DNA of 64,000 nucleotides from Hermatobates lingyangjiaoensis (Eukaryota; Arthropoda; Insecta; Hemiptera; Hermatobatidae), in NCBI GenBank assembly GCA_026182355.1, contig JAPFBL010000256.1:682001-746000 (forward strand). Direction: 5' to 3'. This document shows positions 1-10,945 of the stretch, piece after piece; the first letter of the stretch is position 1; each line of letters begins with the position of its first letter. The position numbers and the translations under genes are program-made. The notes under the pieces were generated by a model that was not told where the DNA came from, ran no database searches, and worked only from the letters and a program-made list of their open reading frames with translations.

Positions 1-270
1 AGGTGCAAGGATTTATGTTATGAAAAAATTATATTTAAAAATATTTGTTATGAATAGTGATGACGATGTTTATTGTTATTGTTATTTGTTGTTATTTTTA
101 TAACTTTTGTTAACCTCTTGCTTTATTTTGCTTTAATATCTTGACTATTCACATTTTGCACACATTTAGTCTTCACCTTACGTTCTCATATTCTTTTTCA
201 TATCTATGTGAGACTACTCCTTAGAACTCATAGTCACCCTCCACTCGCACTCTTGAACTTGGACTTTCGT
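1..270. other. AT-rich DNA, nothing recognised
   Basis: No coding frame, repeat or RNA signature could be supported in this stretch. It is simple AT-rich sequence leading into the first foldback element. Confidence 0.6.
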
Positions 271-272
271 CT

Positions 273-386
273 TTTTTCGTTGGCTTTCGTCTTCTAGCCA
301 CTCGACTTCCTTTCCTGAGAACGACCGTTAAAAGGGTCGAAATATTGAATGTGAGTCCAAGTTTCTGTTTCTCAAAGTTTTTAAAG

Positions 387-423
<37 letters not shown>

Positions 424-690
424 TAATTAATTAAAGTTTATCAGGACTCGGTCAGTTCTTCAGGTTCAAATTAAACTTTCATTGTAACCGTTTTGGTTTT
501 TATTTAAAACCTTTTTCATAGGCAAAAGTATAAAATTTTTAAACAGAAAAACTAAGTTTTCAAATACTTTGAAAAAGTTGAATAAAACAAATGAAAAATA
601 AATACTGGGACTCACATTCAATATTTTGACCCTTTCATTCTCAGGAAAGGTCATTCTCAGGAAAGAAAGTTGAGCGGTGAGAAGACGAAA
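273..690. repeat. Foldback element, family FB-11, holding a diverged FB-3 half unit
   Basis: Outer arms at about 273-357 and 605-690 are inverted copies of each other, imperfect at the outer ends. The clearest match is the GGACTCACATTCAATATTTT block and its complement. Inside lies (TA)n at 388-416. At about 445-560 there is a diverged unit of the family defined at 28332-28758 (FB-3), recognised by its GGTCAGTT, AAACTTTCATTG, TTTTGGTTTTTATTTAAAACC and CATAGGCA blocks. The left arm carries on the + strand CTGAGAA-C-GACC...GGTC-GAAAT, a variant of the hammerhead-like core shared by the other foldbacks. The layered structure suggests one foldback inserted into the loop of another. Confidence 0.6.
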
Positions 691-728
691 GGTAACTAAT
701 ATATATATATTAGAAAAGAACAGAAAAA

Positions 729-895
729 GTCACTATAGAACTCACTTCGATATTTCGTCATCCGTCGTCAACAGGAACTGGTACGAAGTACTCGTGTTGA
801 GAAGCAAACTGCGACTCAACTTCTCAACGCGTGTACTTTGTACTACTTCCTGATGACGACGGATGTCGAAATATCGAAGTGAGTTCTATAGTGAC
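729..895. repeat. Foldback element, family FB-2
   Basis: Near-perfect inverted arms lie at 729-776 and 849-895, with a second nested inverted pair around 781-840 (GTACGAAGTACTCGTGTTGAG against CTTCTCAACGCGTGTAC). The right arm contains CTGATGA (850-856), one extra C, a GAC/GTC stem with a GGAT loop (858-867), then GAAA (868-871). This is the hammerhead-like core. (TA)n lies on both sides at 699-710 and 963-980. Partial or diverged relatives occur at 2366-2487, 43640-43695 and 55190-55300. Confidence 0.75.
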
Positions 896-1220
896 TTTCT
901 CTGTTTTTTTCTATGTGTTAATGTGTTTATTGTCCATATGGACCTTTCATTTTATTCGAAGTATATATATATATATATATGTATACCTTCCGACTTGAAC
1001 AAACGTGTCTCTTCTTCTTCCCCTCTAGTCTCTTCCTAATTTTAAATTTCGTTTTGAAATATTAATCCAAGTAAGTGTTTTCTTTCTCTATGTGGGGGAG
1101 TTTTAGAACAGTGTATGACCCGGGATAATGATTCGTGTAAAGGGAAAAAAGGAAAGTTATCAAGAAACTCTGTCGAGAACTTAGGGGGATTTCATATCAG
1201 AAACTCTTATAATACACAAT

Positions 1221-1221
1221 C

Positions 1222-1254
<33 letters not shown>

Positions 1255-1485
1255 AAGATTTCAGATAAACACGTGAAATAACAATCAATGATCAAACCAC
1301 AATAAGAAATGGGAAAACAAGACTAAGATCTTTCAACCGTAACAAGCGGTCTTCGTCAGAGTCCAGAGTTCGTTGGGTTTTTGACTCTGACGAAGACCGC
1401 TTGTTACGGTTGAAAGATCTTAGTCGTGTTTTCCCATTTCTTATTGTGGTTTTATCATTGATATATATATATATATATATATATA
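1221..1485. repeat. Foldback element, family FB-1, flanked by (TA)n
   Basis: Arms at 1286-1363 and 1383-1460 are almost perfectly complementary around a 19-base centre. (TA)n lies immediately outside at about 1222-1250 and 1459-1484. The family end is AAAGATTTCACATAAACACG followed by TGAAATAACAATCAATGATC. Each arm carries the core: on the + strand CTGACGA 1387-1393, one extra A, stem GACCG 1395-1399 with CGGTT 1407-1411, then GAAA 1412-1415. The left arm carries the same on the - strand (1331-1359). No protein coding is apparent; open frames here are by-products of the palindrome. Confidence 0.8.
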
Positions 1486-1486
1486 A

Positions 1487-1622
1487 AGATTTCACATAAA
1501 CACGTTAAATAACAATCAATGATCAAACCACAATAAGAAAATAAAGTTGGGTTTTGAAATAAAGATCTTTCAACCACGACAAGTGGTCTTCTTTAGAGTC
1601 AAAAACCCAACTGAGTTTGTTC
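1487..1622 (-). repeat. FB-1 half unit in tandem with the preceding palindrome
   Basis: This is a second FB-1 unit directly after the (TA)n of the previous one. It has the same TTTCACATAAACACG head, the CCACAATAAGAAA block and an AAAACCCAACT end. On the minus strand, positions 1568-1596, the core helix reads GACCAC/GTGGTT instead of GACCG/CGGTT. The fifth pair has changed on both sides (A-T for G-C) and GAAA is kept at 1568-1571. CTGACGA is decayed to CTAAAGA here. The unit also has a small internal deletion relative to 1286-1363. Confidence 0.7.
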
Positions 1623-1625
1623 ATT

Positions 1626-2340
1626 CTTTATTTTTTTATGATGTATACATATTTGTCATCAGCTATTTTTATTTATTCTGTCTTATTTACTTTAATTTTG
1701 TTCAGTTATTTATGTTTATTATCTCAATATAATATAAATTAATTATGGCTTACAGATATAGTTAAAACTTACTAGTTCATAAAACTACACTTGTTCTAGT
1801 AATGCTGTTACAGTAATGTTATTGTCTGTAATTACTCATTGAATACTATATTTCCTCTAAGAGCTTCATACAGTTTATGTATTAAAGTGCAGCCGGTTAG
1901 AAATATATTACTTCCCGCTTAGTAAATTGACCTCCTAAATAAACTTGTGGTTAATGGCTGAAATTTGTAGAATTAGTGGCTGGATGTATAGTCAATATAT
2001 GGTGTTCACTCTTGAACACCACCGGTAATCTATTTCTAAAGAGACCTGATATAGCCGAGATACTTCCTTTTATTTTAAAAAGCCGTTTTTAATTCGTCTG
2101 CTTTAAAATAAATTGCTATTATTTATATTCACATTATAATATAATAATTTTGTAATTCGTTAGTGTTAAGAAATCTATAAAGGACGCAATTGGATGTAAG
2201 AAAGATTGATTCCTACTACTTCATTTCAATACTGTTAACATTGTTCTAACCTTTAATTAAAACAGAATAGACTCCATTCTATACTTTACAATTATTACGT
2301 CTTCTGAGGATGTAAACATAAATTCAAACAGTCTATAGGA
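1626..2340. other. AT-rich DNA, nothing recognised
   Basis: No frame or repeat family member could be supported here. Short T-rich open frames have no recognisable motif. Confidence 0.5.
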
Positions 2341-2365
2341 TATTAGATACAAATTATAATGAAAG

Positions 2366-2487
2366 AAACACATGGATAGACACTGGCATATTTCACTTCT
2401 ATGCTCCAATAATCTTCGACTCTTTATGACGACAATTGTCGAAATATAGAAGCGAGTTCTGTCAGTGGCTATCTTTGTGTTGCTTCC
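2366..2487. repeat. Diverged FB-2-like foldback
   Basis: ACACATGGATAGACACTGGC near 2368 pairs loosely with the complement near 2465-2487, and the inner part repeats CACTTCTAT against ATAGAAGCG. The centre has ATGAC followed by GACAATTGTC and GAAATATAG. This is the same core layout as the intact FB-2 at 849-895 but with a decayed CTGATGA. No (TA)n remains beside it, consistent with an old copy. Confidence 0.5.
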
Positions 2488-2499
2488 TTTATAATTGAC

Positions 2500-3180
2500 A
2501 TATGTTTGAAAACTGTATGATATGCTAAACTTTCTACTCTTCAGTCTTGCTTGACTGCTGGCCAGGCCTCTTCTACATCCGATGATGATGACAATCAAAA
2601 TATGATAAGCTGCCTAAGACGGGGCAGCGTGAGGCTGCTGCAAAACTGCAAATATTCGGGCCGCCTCTAAGTAAATTTTTAAAAACCGCACCAACGTTAA
2701 AACTGACATCAAAAGAAACCAAATTTTGTTGTGTAAAAGTAGAAAATACTCAAGTCAAATTTGCTTTGAAAATGTGGTTTAGAAATCCGAGAAGAAGACT
2801 CAAAGGAAGATGTTTTGGAAGAAACAATTTAAAACTGTTTCAAGAAATATGGTTTCTCGTATACTACTACAACGCAGGAATAGAGAATATTATTGCTAAA
2901 AAACCAAGTAATATGACAATAACAGACTTCGAGGAGTGGATATTAGTGACAATAACCTTCATATGGCTCAAAAGTTAACGGGGGGTGACGTCTGCAATAC
3001 TGTTACACAGGCTGTAACAATTAAGTAGACTGGGAAGAATTAAGTAGGTAGTAATGATGTAACAGAGGATGATCCACCAGCAGTTCACATTCATTCTAGT
3101 TTGAATGAACACATGACACTTAAATGAAAAACTAAAAAACATTGGCAAGAGGGTTTAATTTGAACCTGTAGAACTGACCG
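2500..3180 (+). other. Unidentified region with a moderately GC-richer patch
   Basis: Around 2540-2680 base composition is less AT-rich (GCTGGCCAGGCC, GACGGGGCAGCGTGAGGC). An open frame covers about 2766-2978 and its product starts MKMWFRNPRRRLKGRC. I do not recognise the protein. It has a basic N-terminal half and no visible catalytic motif. It could be an eroded transposon piece, but nothing in the sequence proves this. Confidence 0.25.
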
Positions 3181-3201
3181 AGTCCTGGTAAACTTTAATT
3201 C

Positions 3202-3203
<2 letters not shown>

Positions 3204-3232
<29 letters not shown>
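3204..3232. repeat. (TA)n microsatellite with short FB-3-like flanks
   Basis: A pure TA run lies between GACCGAGTCCTGG / AACTTTAATTC and AACTGAGTC / CCAGTCAG. The flanking words resemble the outer end of FB-3 units (GACCGAATCCCG). This may be a collapsed foldback reduced to its ends. Confidence 0.35.
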
Positions 3233-3527
3233 ATGCTAACTGAGTCAAAAAACCAGTCAGTTTTGTAGATTTAAATCAAACGCTCATATTCCGATGTTCT
3301 GTTTTTTTGCAAAAATTTATAGACCGAAGAATGGATTTCTGAACAATAAACGCTGTGTTCTCTTACATTACTATAGGACTATCCATGTTTACAGTACTAT
3401 ACCTTCCATTAAACAGTTTAAACTGTTGGAAAAAATTAAGAACTGAACCTGAAAACTTAAATGATCCTAATTTATTCGAGCATTATTCTATTACAGGGAT
3501 ATATATATTTAAATTATTTATTCTTTT

Positions 3528-3858
3528 CTATGAGTTGTCCGGGGAAAGGAATATGATTCGTTAAAATTTATTGTGATTTTTCTGCATATATATATATATA
3601 TATATATAACAGATTCAATAATGTATTGATAATTCAATAATGACCGTTTGATAGAATAGGTTTGTTATCTAATCGGGATTAGGTCAATTTTCTAGGTTCA
3701 AAATTCAAACTCTCGTTGCCGACGTTTCGGATTTATTTAAATTATTTATAAAAATATACGGTTTCATAACAAATTAAATTTTATAAAAGAATTATTTATA
3801 TAAATATATATATTTATACATACATATAAAGTATATTATAGTTATACATTTATGTTAT

Positions 3859-3890
<32 letters not shown>

Positions 3891-4128
3891 TTGATTTGCG
3901 ATGTTGACCAAGGGAGTAGAGTTACAGGTCCCAAGCGTAAGGTCCCAGTTGCCCGCTGCTCAGCGAAAAGCCTTTGCGTTCTGCCAATAGGTATAGAGGT
4001 TGCACAGTCCCTCTGTGTTAAATGATATTTGGCAGAAAACAACTGGGACCTTACGCTTGGACCTGTAACTCTACTCCCATTGGTCAACATCGCATCGAAT
4101 CATATTCCTTTCCCCGGACAACCCATAG
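3528..4128. repeat. Foldback element FB-9 interrupted by an FB-3 half unit
   Basis: Two inverted segments make up this palindrome. The inner arms are 3893-3950 and 4041-4096. The outer arms are 3528-3560 and 4096-4128, matching through GTTGTCCGGGGAAAGGAATA. On the right the two segments are contiguous. On the left they are separated by about 330 bases containing an FB-3 half unit (3608-3790) and two (TA)n runs (3587-3607, 3861-3886). The left arm was therefore split by a later insertion. The centre (3951-4040) contains GAGGTTGCACAGTCCCTCTG. A full single-orientation copy is at 12349-12527. Confidence 0.75.
3608..3790 (-). repeat. FB-3 half unit nested in FB-9
   Basis: This copy starts AACAGATTCAATAATG and runs through TCTAATCGGGATTAGGTC, AAACTCTCGTTGCCGACG and TTTCGGATTTATTTAAATT. 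It matches the outer half of the 12554-12878 and 28332-28758 palindromes, with decay in the inner part. It lies beside (TA)n at 3587-3607. Confidence 0.7.
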
Positions 4129-4157
4129 AAAACTGTATATAAGGACCAACGTCTGGG

Positions 4158-5625
4158 CCATTTCCTTCTCATTCCCTTGGAGACCGCCGACGGGTGAGCA
4201 TTGTACCTGAGCCGTCCGTCTACCTGGTGTCCCTGCCCTTCGCTGCCAGCCTGCCTGCATCGTTAACCTCCTTGAGGTAGCCTACAGGCAATACAGCTAA
4301 GTGCCCTATCTATTCATATTACTGTATTCTATTATTATATTACTGTATTATATTATTTGTTTTTCCTAAAATTGTTTTCTTTTCATAAATTTGCCCATAG
4401 TTTACTTGGGACTGAGTTCACCCTTGGGACTCTGACCGGTCTCTGTAATCTGTTTCCATTTCAATTAATTATAGTTTGTCACTTCATTGGTGTCAGCATC
4501 TATCTCCCTACGTAGTTTAAATTTGTTTGTGACTAGCAAGTCTATTCGTCTTACTAGATTTTGTTATATACAATTGTTTATAGTTAAGTTAAGCTATTTA
4601 GAAATAGATTGATTGTAATTGAATTATATTATTATTATCATTGTCACTGGTATATTATTTATGTTAAATTGAAATAATTACTAGTCTATTTTCCTTTACT
4701 TAAGGTATTGTGCTATCTTAGTTCTTGTTTATAATTAATTCATTACAGTTCCTGATAGTTTAGTATTGTTTAATTGATATTATCCTTTTCAGTGTTAGAT
4801 TTAAAATAAAGTAGACAAATTATTATTCATTGTTACTTCCTAATGATAATAACACTGTACTGTCTCTAACCTTGTTAGTAATTAGGCTACAGTAGCATAG
4901 TTTTACATAGACGATAAATTGTTCTAGGATTAGATAGTAATTGTATTCTCTGCAGACTTTCATCTAGAAAATTGTTTAAAGCTAACTTAGCTATTTAGAA
5001 TTAGATTGAAGATTTAGAATTCTTGTAAAGCATATCGCTAATAGTTGTTGTTAAGCCTTATGTACTATTTATATCATGTATTTTTCTTACTCATAAAAGG
5101 ATATAAAAATTAGTTTTTAGACTATTGTTAAACTTTCAAGCTAAAATAGTATTAGTAATAGTTTTTAGTAATAGTTAATATTATACGTTGTAATACTGAG
5201 ATTGTACCTGTTATCCTCCATTTTGTACCCTTAAGGTCGCTGGCCTAAGGGCCGCTACCTGCACCTTAACCTTAAGCCGGCCATCACTCCTTCACCACCC
5301 CCTTCCAGTTTTCAGTGGCCACGCCCCCCCTAGCCCGTTCATTCCTCCTCCACTCTTCCTCTGTATTCCTTCTCTCTCCCGAAACTTAAAACTTTGTAGC
5401 TGAGCATTGTGTTAGTCAGTAAGTTATCCCATAGTGTTAATAACAATTAATATTAATATCGTTGTGTGTGTAAATTGTCATAATATAATAGTGTCAGTGC
5501 TTACTACTTAGAATGTAAAGAATAATATAATTATTGCAGTTTAGGTTCTTGAATTGTTTGATTGCTTCATTGTTGGTTTGAGTCTAGCTGTTACAGGTTA
5601 GCTCATAAGCGAGGGGAAAAAGGAG
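4158..5625 (+). promoter_or_regulatory. Long 5' leader of the LINE
   Basis: This non-coding leader precedes ORF1. The first 150 bases are GC-richer (GGAGACCGCCGACGGG, CTACCTGGTGTCCCTGCCC) and the rest is T-rich and AT-rich. Just before ORF1 is a pyrimidine-rich block at about 5280-5370. LINEs of this clade use internal promoters near their 5' end, so a promoter in the first part is expected, but none can be pinpointed by eye. The leader is partly repeated at 11184-12015, which supports its being part of the element. Confidence 0.55.
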
Positions 5626-6920
5626 ATGTCTGGGTCGAGCCCAGGGCTGGCGGAGCTGGTGGTCCAGATCCGTCAGGCCCAGGACCTGCTGGCGTCCCTG
5701 CTGCGGCAGGGTGAGGAAAGGTTTGGTAAGGAGTTCCTTGCCAAACAGACCGACCAACCGAAATCACCCCGACCCCGGAAGGAGCGAAGGGGGAAAAAAG
5801 GAGAAGCTGTCACCGAGCGTCCCCTGACGAGGGCCCAGAAGAAGGCTGCATCTGTCCCGCCGGTAGGTATGAGCGGGGAAATTAAAACTAAAAACAAGTT
5901 TTCTGTTTTGACAGAAGAATCCTCCGGAGACGAGGAGAGACCAGGCTCCCTGCCAGACCTGACTGCAGCAGCCCACAAGGCAGGAGGGGACTTCCCTGCC
6001 CTTGCCCCTTCTCTGGCTCGGCCCCAGCACGCTGCAGAGGCAGGAACGGCTGCCACCACAGAGAGGAGGCCTCCACCTGTCCTCATCAAGAAGATGGCTG
6101 ACTATCAGCGCTTCCGAAAGGCAGCCCCCCGATTCCTTCTGGAATCGGTCAGGGTCACGTCTGGGGGTCCCAGATCCGGCTCTCCTGTGACTCGAGGAAG
6201 GTCTACATGGCCTGCACCAGACTTCTGACAGAGCAAGGAGTAGGGTATTACTCCTTCAAGCCCTCGTGGGAGGTTTCTAGGGAAAGGTATGTCATGAAAT
6301 ACCTCCCCATTGAGACCGACCCGAGAGACATTGAGGAGGACCTTAAGGCTCAAGGGCTCGAAACGAAGGTCAAGCAATTGACTACCCTGCGACCTCGGTA
6401 TCAAGGTGGCAGGTCAGGTTTGAGGAACCTACCAATTTTTGAGTTTTCCTTGGAGGGCAATGTGCCCCCAAGCATAAAGCGTGTATTAGGATTAGCCGTA
6501 ACGGTAGAGAAAGCCCGCCGTCCCTCAGGCCCGGTCCAATGTTACAGGTGCCAGCAGTTGGGCCACACGCAGCGTTGGTGCAGCTTGGAACAGCTGTGCG
6601 TGAAGTGTGCTGGGAAGCACGCCCATGGTGAGTGCCCGAAGGCTCGGGAGGATCCCGCCAAGTGTGCTAACTGTGGCGGAGCACACCCAGCCAGCTACAG
6701 GGGGTGTCAGGCCTTCAAGGAGGCCAAGCTGAGGCAGGCACCGAGAGTCCCCAAGGCACGCCCACCGAAGTTTGTCCCAGCACCACCACCCCCGGCACTG
6801 ACGAGGACCTTCAGCCAGGCTCTGGGAGCCTCCACGTCCTCCCAGGTTCCACCCCCCCACCTGGGAGGGAAGCAGCGAAGCAGGCCATCATGGACCTGTT
6901 GGAAGAGCATGGTTTCATAA
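5626..6920 (+). pseudogene. LINE ORF1, gag-like RNA-binding protein, frameshifted
   Basis: Frame one starts at 5626 with MSGSSPGLAELVVQIRQAQD and runs to 6228. The continuation is in another frame (6207-6920), so one frameshift near 6200 breaks the gene. The first half is low-complexity, charged and proline-rich. The second half (6270-6530) resembles the PRE_C2HC region that precedes the zinc knuckles in Jockey gag proteins. Three knuckles follow: CYRCQQLGHTQRWC (CX2CX4HX4C), CVKCAGKHAHGEC (CX2CX3HX4C) and CANCGGAHPASYRGC (CX2CX3HX6C), spanning about 6538-6710. A proline-rich tail follows. The known role of this protein is binding and trafficking element RNA. The start fits the first ATG after the leader, and ORF2 follows about 40 bases downstream. 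Confidence 0.85.
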
Positions 6921-6962
6921 CCATGCTCCACAACATGATGACAGGGAAAGGGTTATCACCAG

Positions 6963-9647
6963 ATGATGACTCCACGTAAGCATAAATGGGATAATCTGGT
7001 TGTTCTATTTTTAAATGTCCGTGGTCTTTGCAGGTCGAAGGAAGAGCTAGCTGACCTGCTTTCGGATCACAGGCCGGATTTGGTACTACTCTGCGAGACT
7101 TTTCTGAAAGAAGGTCAGAGGTTTAGTATCAAAGGCTACGCAGTGGTTAGAAGCGACAGGGTCCAGGGACGGGGTGGAGGAACAGCCATTCTTGTGAGGA
7201 CAGGACTGAAGTTCTCAACTCTCCCCTCTGCCCCTACATCTGTGATAGAAAATACCGGAGTCGTCCTGCAGCTGGAACAGCATCACCTATATGTGTACTC
7301 CGTTATAAACCTCCTGGCATCAGGTTACCCAGCGAGGATTTGCACAGTTTATTTGATGTAAATAACATGACCTATAATTCTCCGAGGCCAACACTAGTGG
7401 CTGGTGACCTCAATGCGAAGCATGTCTCCTGGGGGTGTCGTGTGGGGAATCCTGCTGGCAGGAAACTCCTCAGCTTTGCTCTCAGCGAGGGATGTGACGT
7501 TCTTGCTCCAGATGAGCCAACTCACTACTCTGAAGTTCGGAGCGGGGATGCTGGAGACATCTTGGATATTGCGGTTCTGAGGGGACTGGGATGGTCGTCC
7601 GAGTTGCAGGTGCTAGATGCCCTGAACTCTGATCACCGCCCTGTACTCTTGACGCTGCGGAGTCCGGATGTTCCATTTGATACCCGCACTGTTCGTAGGA
7701 CGAACTGGGAACGGTTTCGGAAAGAGATGGAAAGTTTGATCACCATCCCCACTAGTCTTCAGACTCCGGAGGCTGTGGATAGGGAAGTGGTGAGGTTCAC
7801 GTCATCTTTGACGCAAGCCTTAAAGGTGAGCAGTCATGAGATTGTCAGGAACATTTACCCCGATCCCTTGCCACAATACCTCCGGGTCAAGGTCAAGGAG
7901 AAGAACTCATTGAAGCGCCTGTTTCAGAGAACCAGACGTCCAGATATCAAGAAGAACTAAACTGGTGCACAAAGCAGCTGAGGGCCGAGATTGCTGACTA
8001 CAGAGAGAGACGATGGCTCAGCAAGCTACAGCTAGAAGGAGACAAGAGCAATCCTGAGGTCTGGAGGATTGCCAAGGCATTGAAGGCCTCTCGCTCTAGG
8101 CCTGAGTCTCTAGAGGACAGTTCGGGAGTTGCGTTATGGAGGGAGGAGGACAAGGCTCAGGAATTCTTGGAATGCCTGAGCCAAGTCTTCCGGGCACACC
8201 CTAGAACTCTTGAAGATGACATTGCAGAGATGAGTATCACTCAATATGTCCAACGACCCTCTGAGTCTGTTTTCGTGACGCCACAGGAGGTCTGGGAGGT
8301 AATTGTAAGTATGCCGAAAAGGAAGGCTCCAGGGGGAGACCGAGTGACTTCTGACGTCATGAAGGCACTCCCCTGGAAGGCTGTCCTGAACTTGACTGCG
8401 CTGTTCAATGCTTGCTTGCGACTAGCACACTTTCCAGATTGTTGGAAAGAAGCAATCGTAATCATGCTGAAAAAACCAGGCAAGAGTGGTCGGCATGCTG
8501 CCAACTACCGTCCAATTAGCCTATTGTCGGTTATCGGAAAGGCCTTGGAGAAGTTGATAAGACTTAAGGTTAATGACTCTCTTTGCTTTCAGGATATCCA
8601 GTTTGGATTTAGAAAAGGCCACTCAACAAGTCACCAGTTAAGGAGGTTCACGGACTTCGTCAGGGGTGGAATTCAGCACTGGACAAGGCGCGGCCTACTA
8701 ACTGCTGCGGTCTTCGTGGACTTGGAGAAAGCGTTTGACTCTGTTTGGCATGCTGGGCTCCTCTACAAGTTAGCGGAGGCGAAACTGCCGGTATGGTTTG
8801 TTAAAATAGTCAAATCATATCTGACTGGCAGGCGCTTTAGGGTTCAGGTTGGGGGAAATTCAGTGATTGTCGAACACTGGGAAGAGGTGTGCCTCAAGGG
8901 AGCGTTCTCGGCCCCTTGTTGTTTAACTTGTATGTAAATGACTTCCCAGTCCCGAGAACTACTGTTAAGGTGGTTGCGATGACTGGGATGTTTGCTGACG
9001 ACACAGTCGTTGCCATGCGTTCTAGTGTGCGTAAGCCCCTGTTCCGTCAACTCAACGGCTTTCTAAGTGAAGTTGATGAATACTACCGGGTGTGGAGGAT
9101 CAAGGCAAACCCAACCAAGAGTTCATGCGTTGTCTTCTCAAGGCGACGCCCAATGGGTGGATGGCCAGCAGTTAAGCTTGGTGGCGTCCAAGTCCCACAG
9201 GTAAAACATGTCAAGTATTGGGAATAGTTTTTGATCTTCTTTAAGTTTCAGGCCCCACTTGCAGGACAGAAAACGTCAAGGAAAGGCGCTGTTAGGTATG
9301 CTTCGCCCGCTGATCGGGCCTAAGGGAGTGTCCCTGGCTGCTAAGGTGTGCCTTTATAAAACTCTTATCAGGGCGGTGATGACTTACGGGTCATCGGCCT
9401 GGTTTGAGGCTTCTAAACTTCTAGAGGTCTCCTCCAAAGTGTTCAGAACAGGGCAACCCGGATAATGACGGGAGCACCGAGGTATGTTCGGAACAGGGAT
9501 CTCCATAGGGACCTGGGGCTGGAGCATATCGACAGTTTCATCTGGAGACTTGCCAGCAGAGAGGACAACAAGCTACAGGGAAGTGAAAATGTCCTAGTAC
9601 GGAACCTGAAAAGGAGAACCACCCACCTCCAGATAATGGATAAGTAG
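6963..9647 (+). pseudogene. LINE ORF2, endonuclease-reverse transcriptase, multiply frameshifted
   Basis: Reading continues through six segments in shifting frames: 6963-7361, 7340-7960, a stretch into 8080-8937, 8889-9227, 9259-9465 and 9465-9647. At least five frameshifts are present. The N-terminal endonuclease domain shows LNVRGL, the LLCET motif near 7080, AGDLNAKHVSWG at about 7400-7435 and NSDHRPVLL near 7627. The RT domain shows KRKAPGGD, NYRPISLLSVIGKALEK, the catalytic-aspartate motif VFVDLEKAFDSVWH near 8713, MPQGSVLGPLLFNLY from 8889 and FADDT at 8991-9005. The C-terminal region has YGSSAW and APRYVRNRDLHRDLGLEHI, typical of Jockey. Function in the family is target-primed reverse transcription; this copy is dead. 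Confidence 0.9.
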
Positions 9648-9956
9648 CACTACTATTGCTGTAATCTCTCTCTAGGAGCATAAGCTAAATTTTAGACACG
9701 CAATGCTTTTATGAAATTGTATTATCCTGTCCGGGATGCTGGATGAACTGCTGGCGGTTCACCCACGGACATTAAAAGTATAAATCCATGTTGTGTTATA
9801 AAATGAAAAATCTATTTATGTAATTATTAATTATTTATTTATTTTTTTTAATTATTTATAAATTTAGAATAAGATAGATCTGTGTTCAAAACACACATTT
9901 TGTTATAAATCAGCTTTATTTTAATTGTTATTTTGATATATTAATTTATAAATGTC

Positions 9957-10945
9957 TTCCCCCTGTAAGGGCAATCACCTCGAAGAGGTATTAGGATAAC
10001 GTATGGTCTTAAGATTATACCTAACTGCATATATCCATTAGTTATCTCCTACACTGTACTGTAGGATGCAGATGTTCTTGGTGGCCGCAGTTGTGTGAAT
10101 GCAGAGTTGACCAATGCATTTTTGAATGCAGTTTGCAATTCTTAACTCTGCTCCCGGCTGCGTGCTTATCGCTAGATGGATTGGGTGAGCTTTTACTACA
10201 CTCCCATAAGGTATTCACCTCATAGAGGTGTTATAGTGGGTATGTTCTTAAGACTGTACTTAGTAGTCATTGCTGTCTCCCATATTGAGCTTGGATGCAG
10301 CTGTTCTCGGTGGCCGCAGTCATGGAATCCGGGGTTGACAAATGCATTTTTGAATGCAGATTCTTGCAATTCCTAACCCTGCTTCCGGACTGCGTGCTTA
10401 TCGATGGATGGATTGTGGGCTCGTTAATGTATTCATTAAAATGTATACACCCTCAAAGGGTAATCACCTCAAAGAGGTGATAGAACTATTAGTTATCTTA
10501 TTGTTATTATAATTATTATCGTTACCTAGATTATTATATTATTATCTTTACGTGCCCCAGGAGCCCGAGGGTGCTGCTTTTCCTTGGGGCCGCAGTTATG
10601 AACGCAGTGTTGATCAAATGCATTTATGAATGCAGTCTTGCAATTTCTAACTCTGCTTTCGTGCTGTGTGCTTTATGATGAGCAGACCGTGAAATGGGCT
10701 CCATGTGATTAATTAATTAATTATTATTAATTTATGCTTGTTGTTTTATTTTATTATTATTAATACTTCATGTATTAAGGCCCCATGGAGCCCGAGGGTG
10801 CCGCTTGTTCGTTGGGACCGCAGTTATGGGGGCAGGGTTGATCAAATGCATTTATGAATGCAGTCTTGCAATTCCTAACTCTGCTTTCGTGCTGTGTGCC
10901 TGATGATGAGGGACTGTGGAATGGGCTCCATGTGATTCAGCAAAT
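9957..10945 (+). repeat. Four tandem units of about 235-260 bp in the LINE 3'UTR
   Basis: Four imperfect units start near 9957, 10202, 10450 and 10712. Units 1-3 have AATCACCTC / GAGGTGATAG-like words, which form a small inverted pair (CACCTC...GAGGTG). All four have GGCCGCAGT or a variant, AATGCATTTTTGAATGCAG or AATGCATTTATGAATGCAG, TTGCAATTC, TAACTCTGCT and a CGTGCT stretch. Units 3 and 4 are closest to each other (GAGCCCGAGGGTGC, ATGGGCTCCATGTGATT). AT-rich sequence separates them. Tandem 3'UTR repeats are known in several non-LTR elements. Similar length and shared order indicate duplication inside the element rather than separate insertions. Confidence 0.75.

Noticed and set aside
849..895. 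Canonical, active hammerhead ribozyme
   Set aside because: There is one extra base between CTGATGA and the helix, and I could not pair convincing stems I and III with a cleavage site, so only 'hammerhead-like' is claimed.
5673..6089. Minus-strand ORFs of 60-138 codons across 5.6-6.9 kb
   Set aside because: They are shadows of the GC-richer LINE ORF1 on the plus strand and carry no motif.
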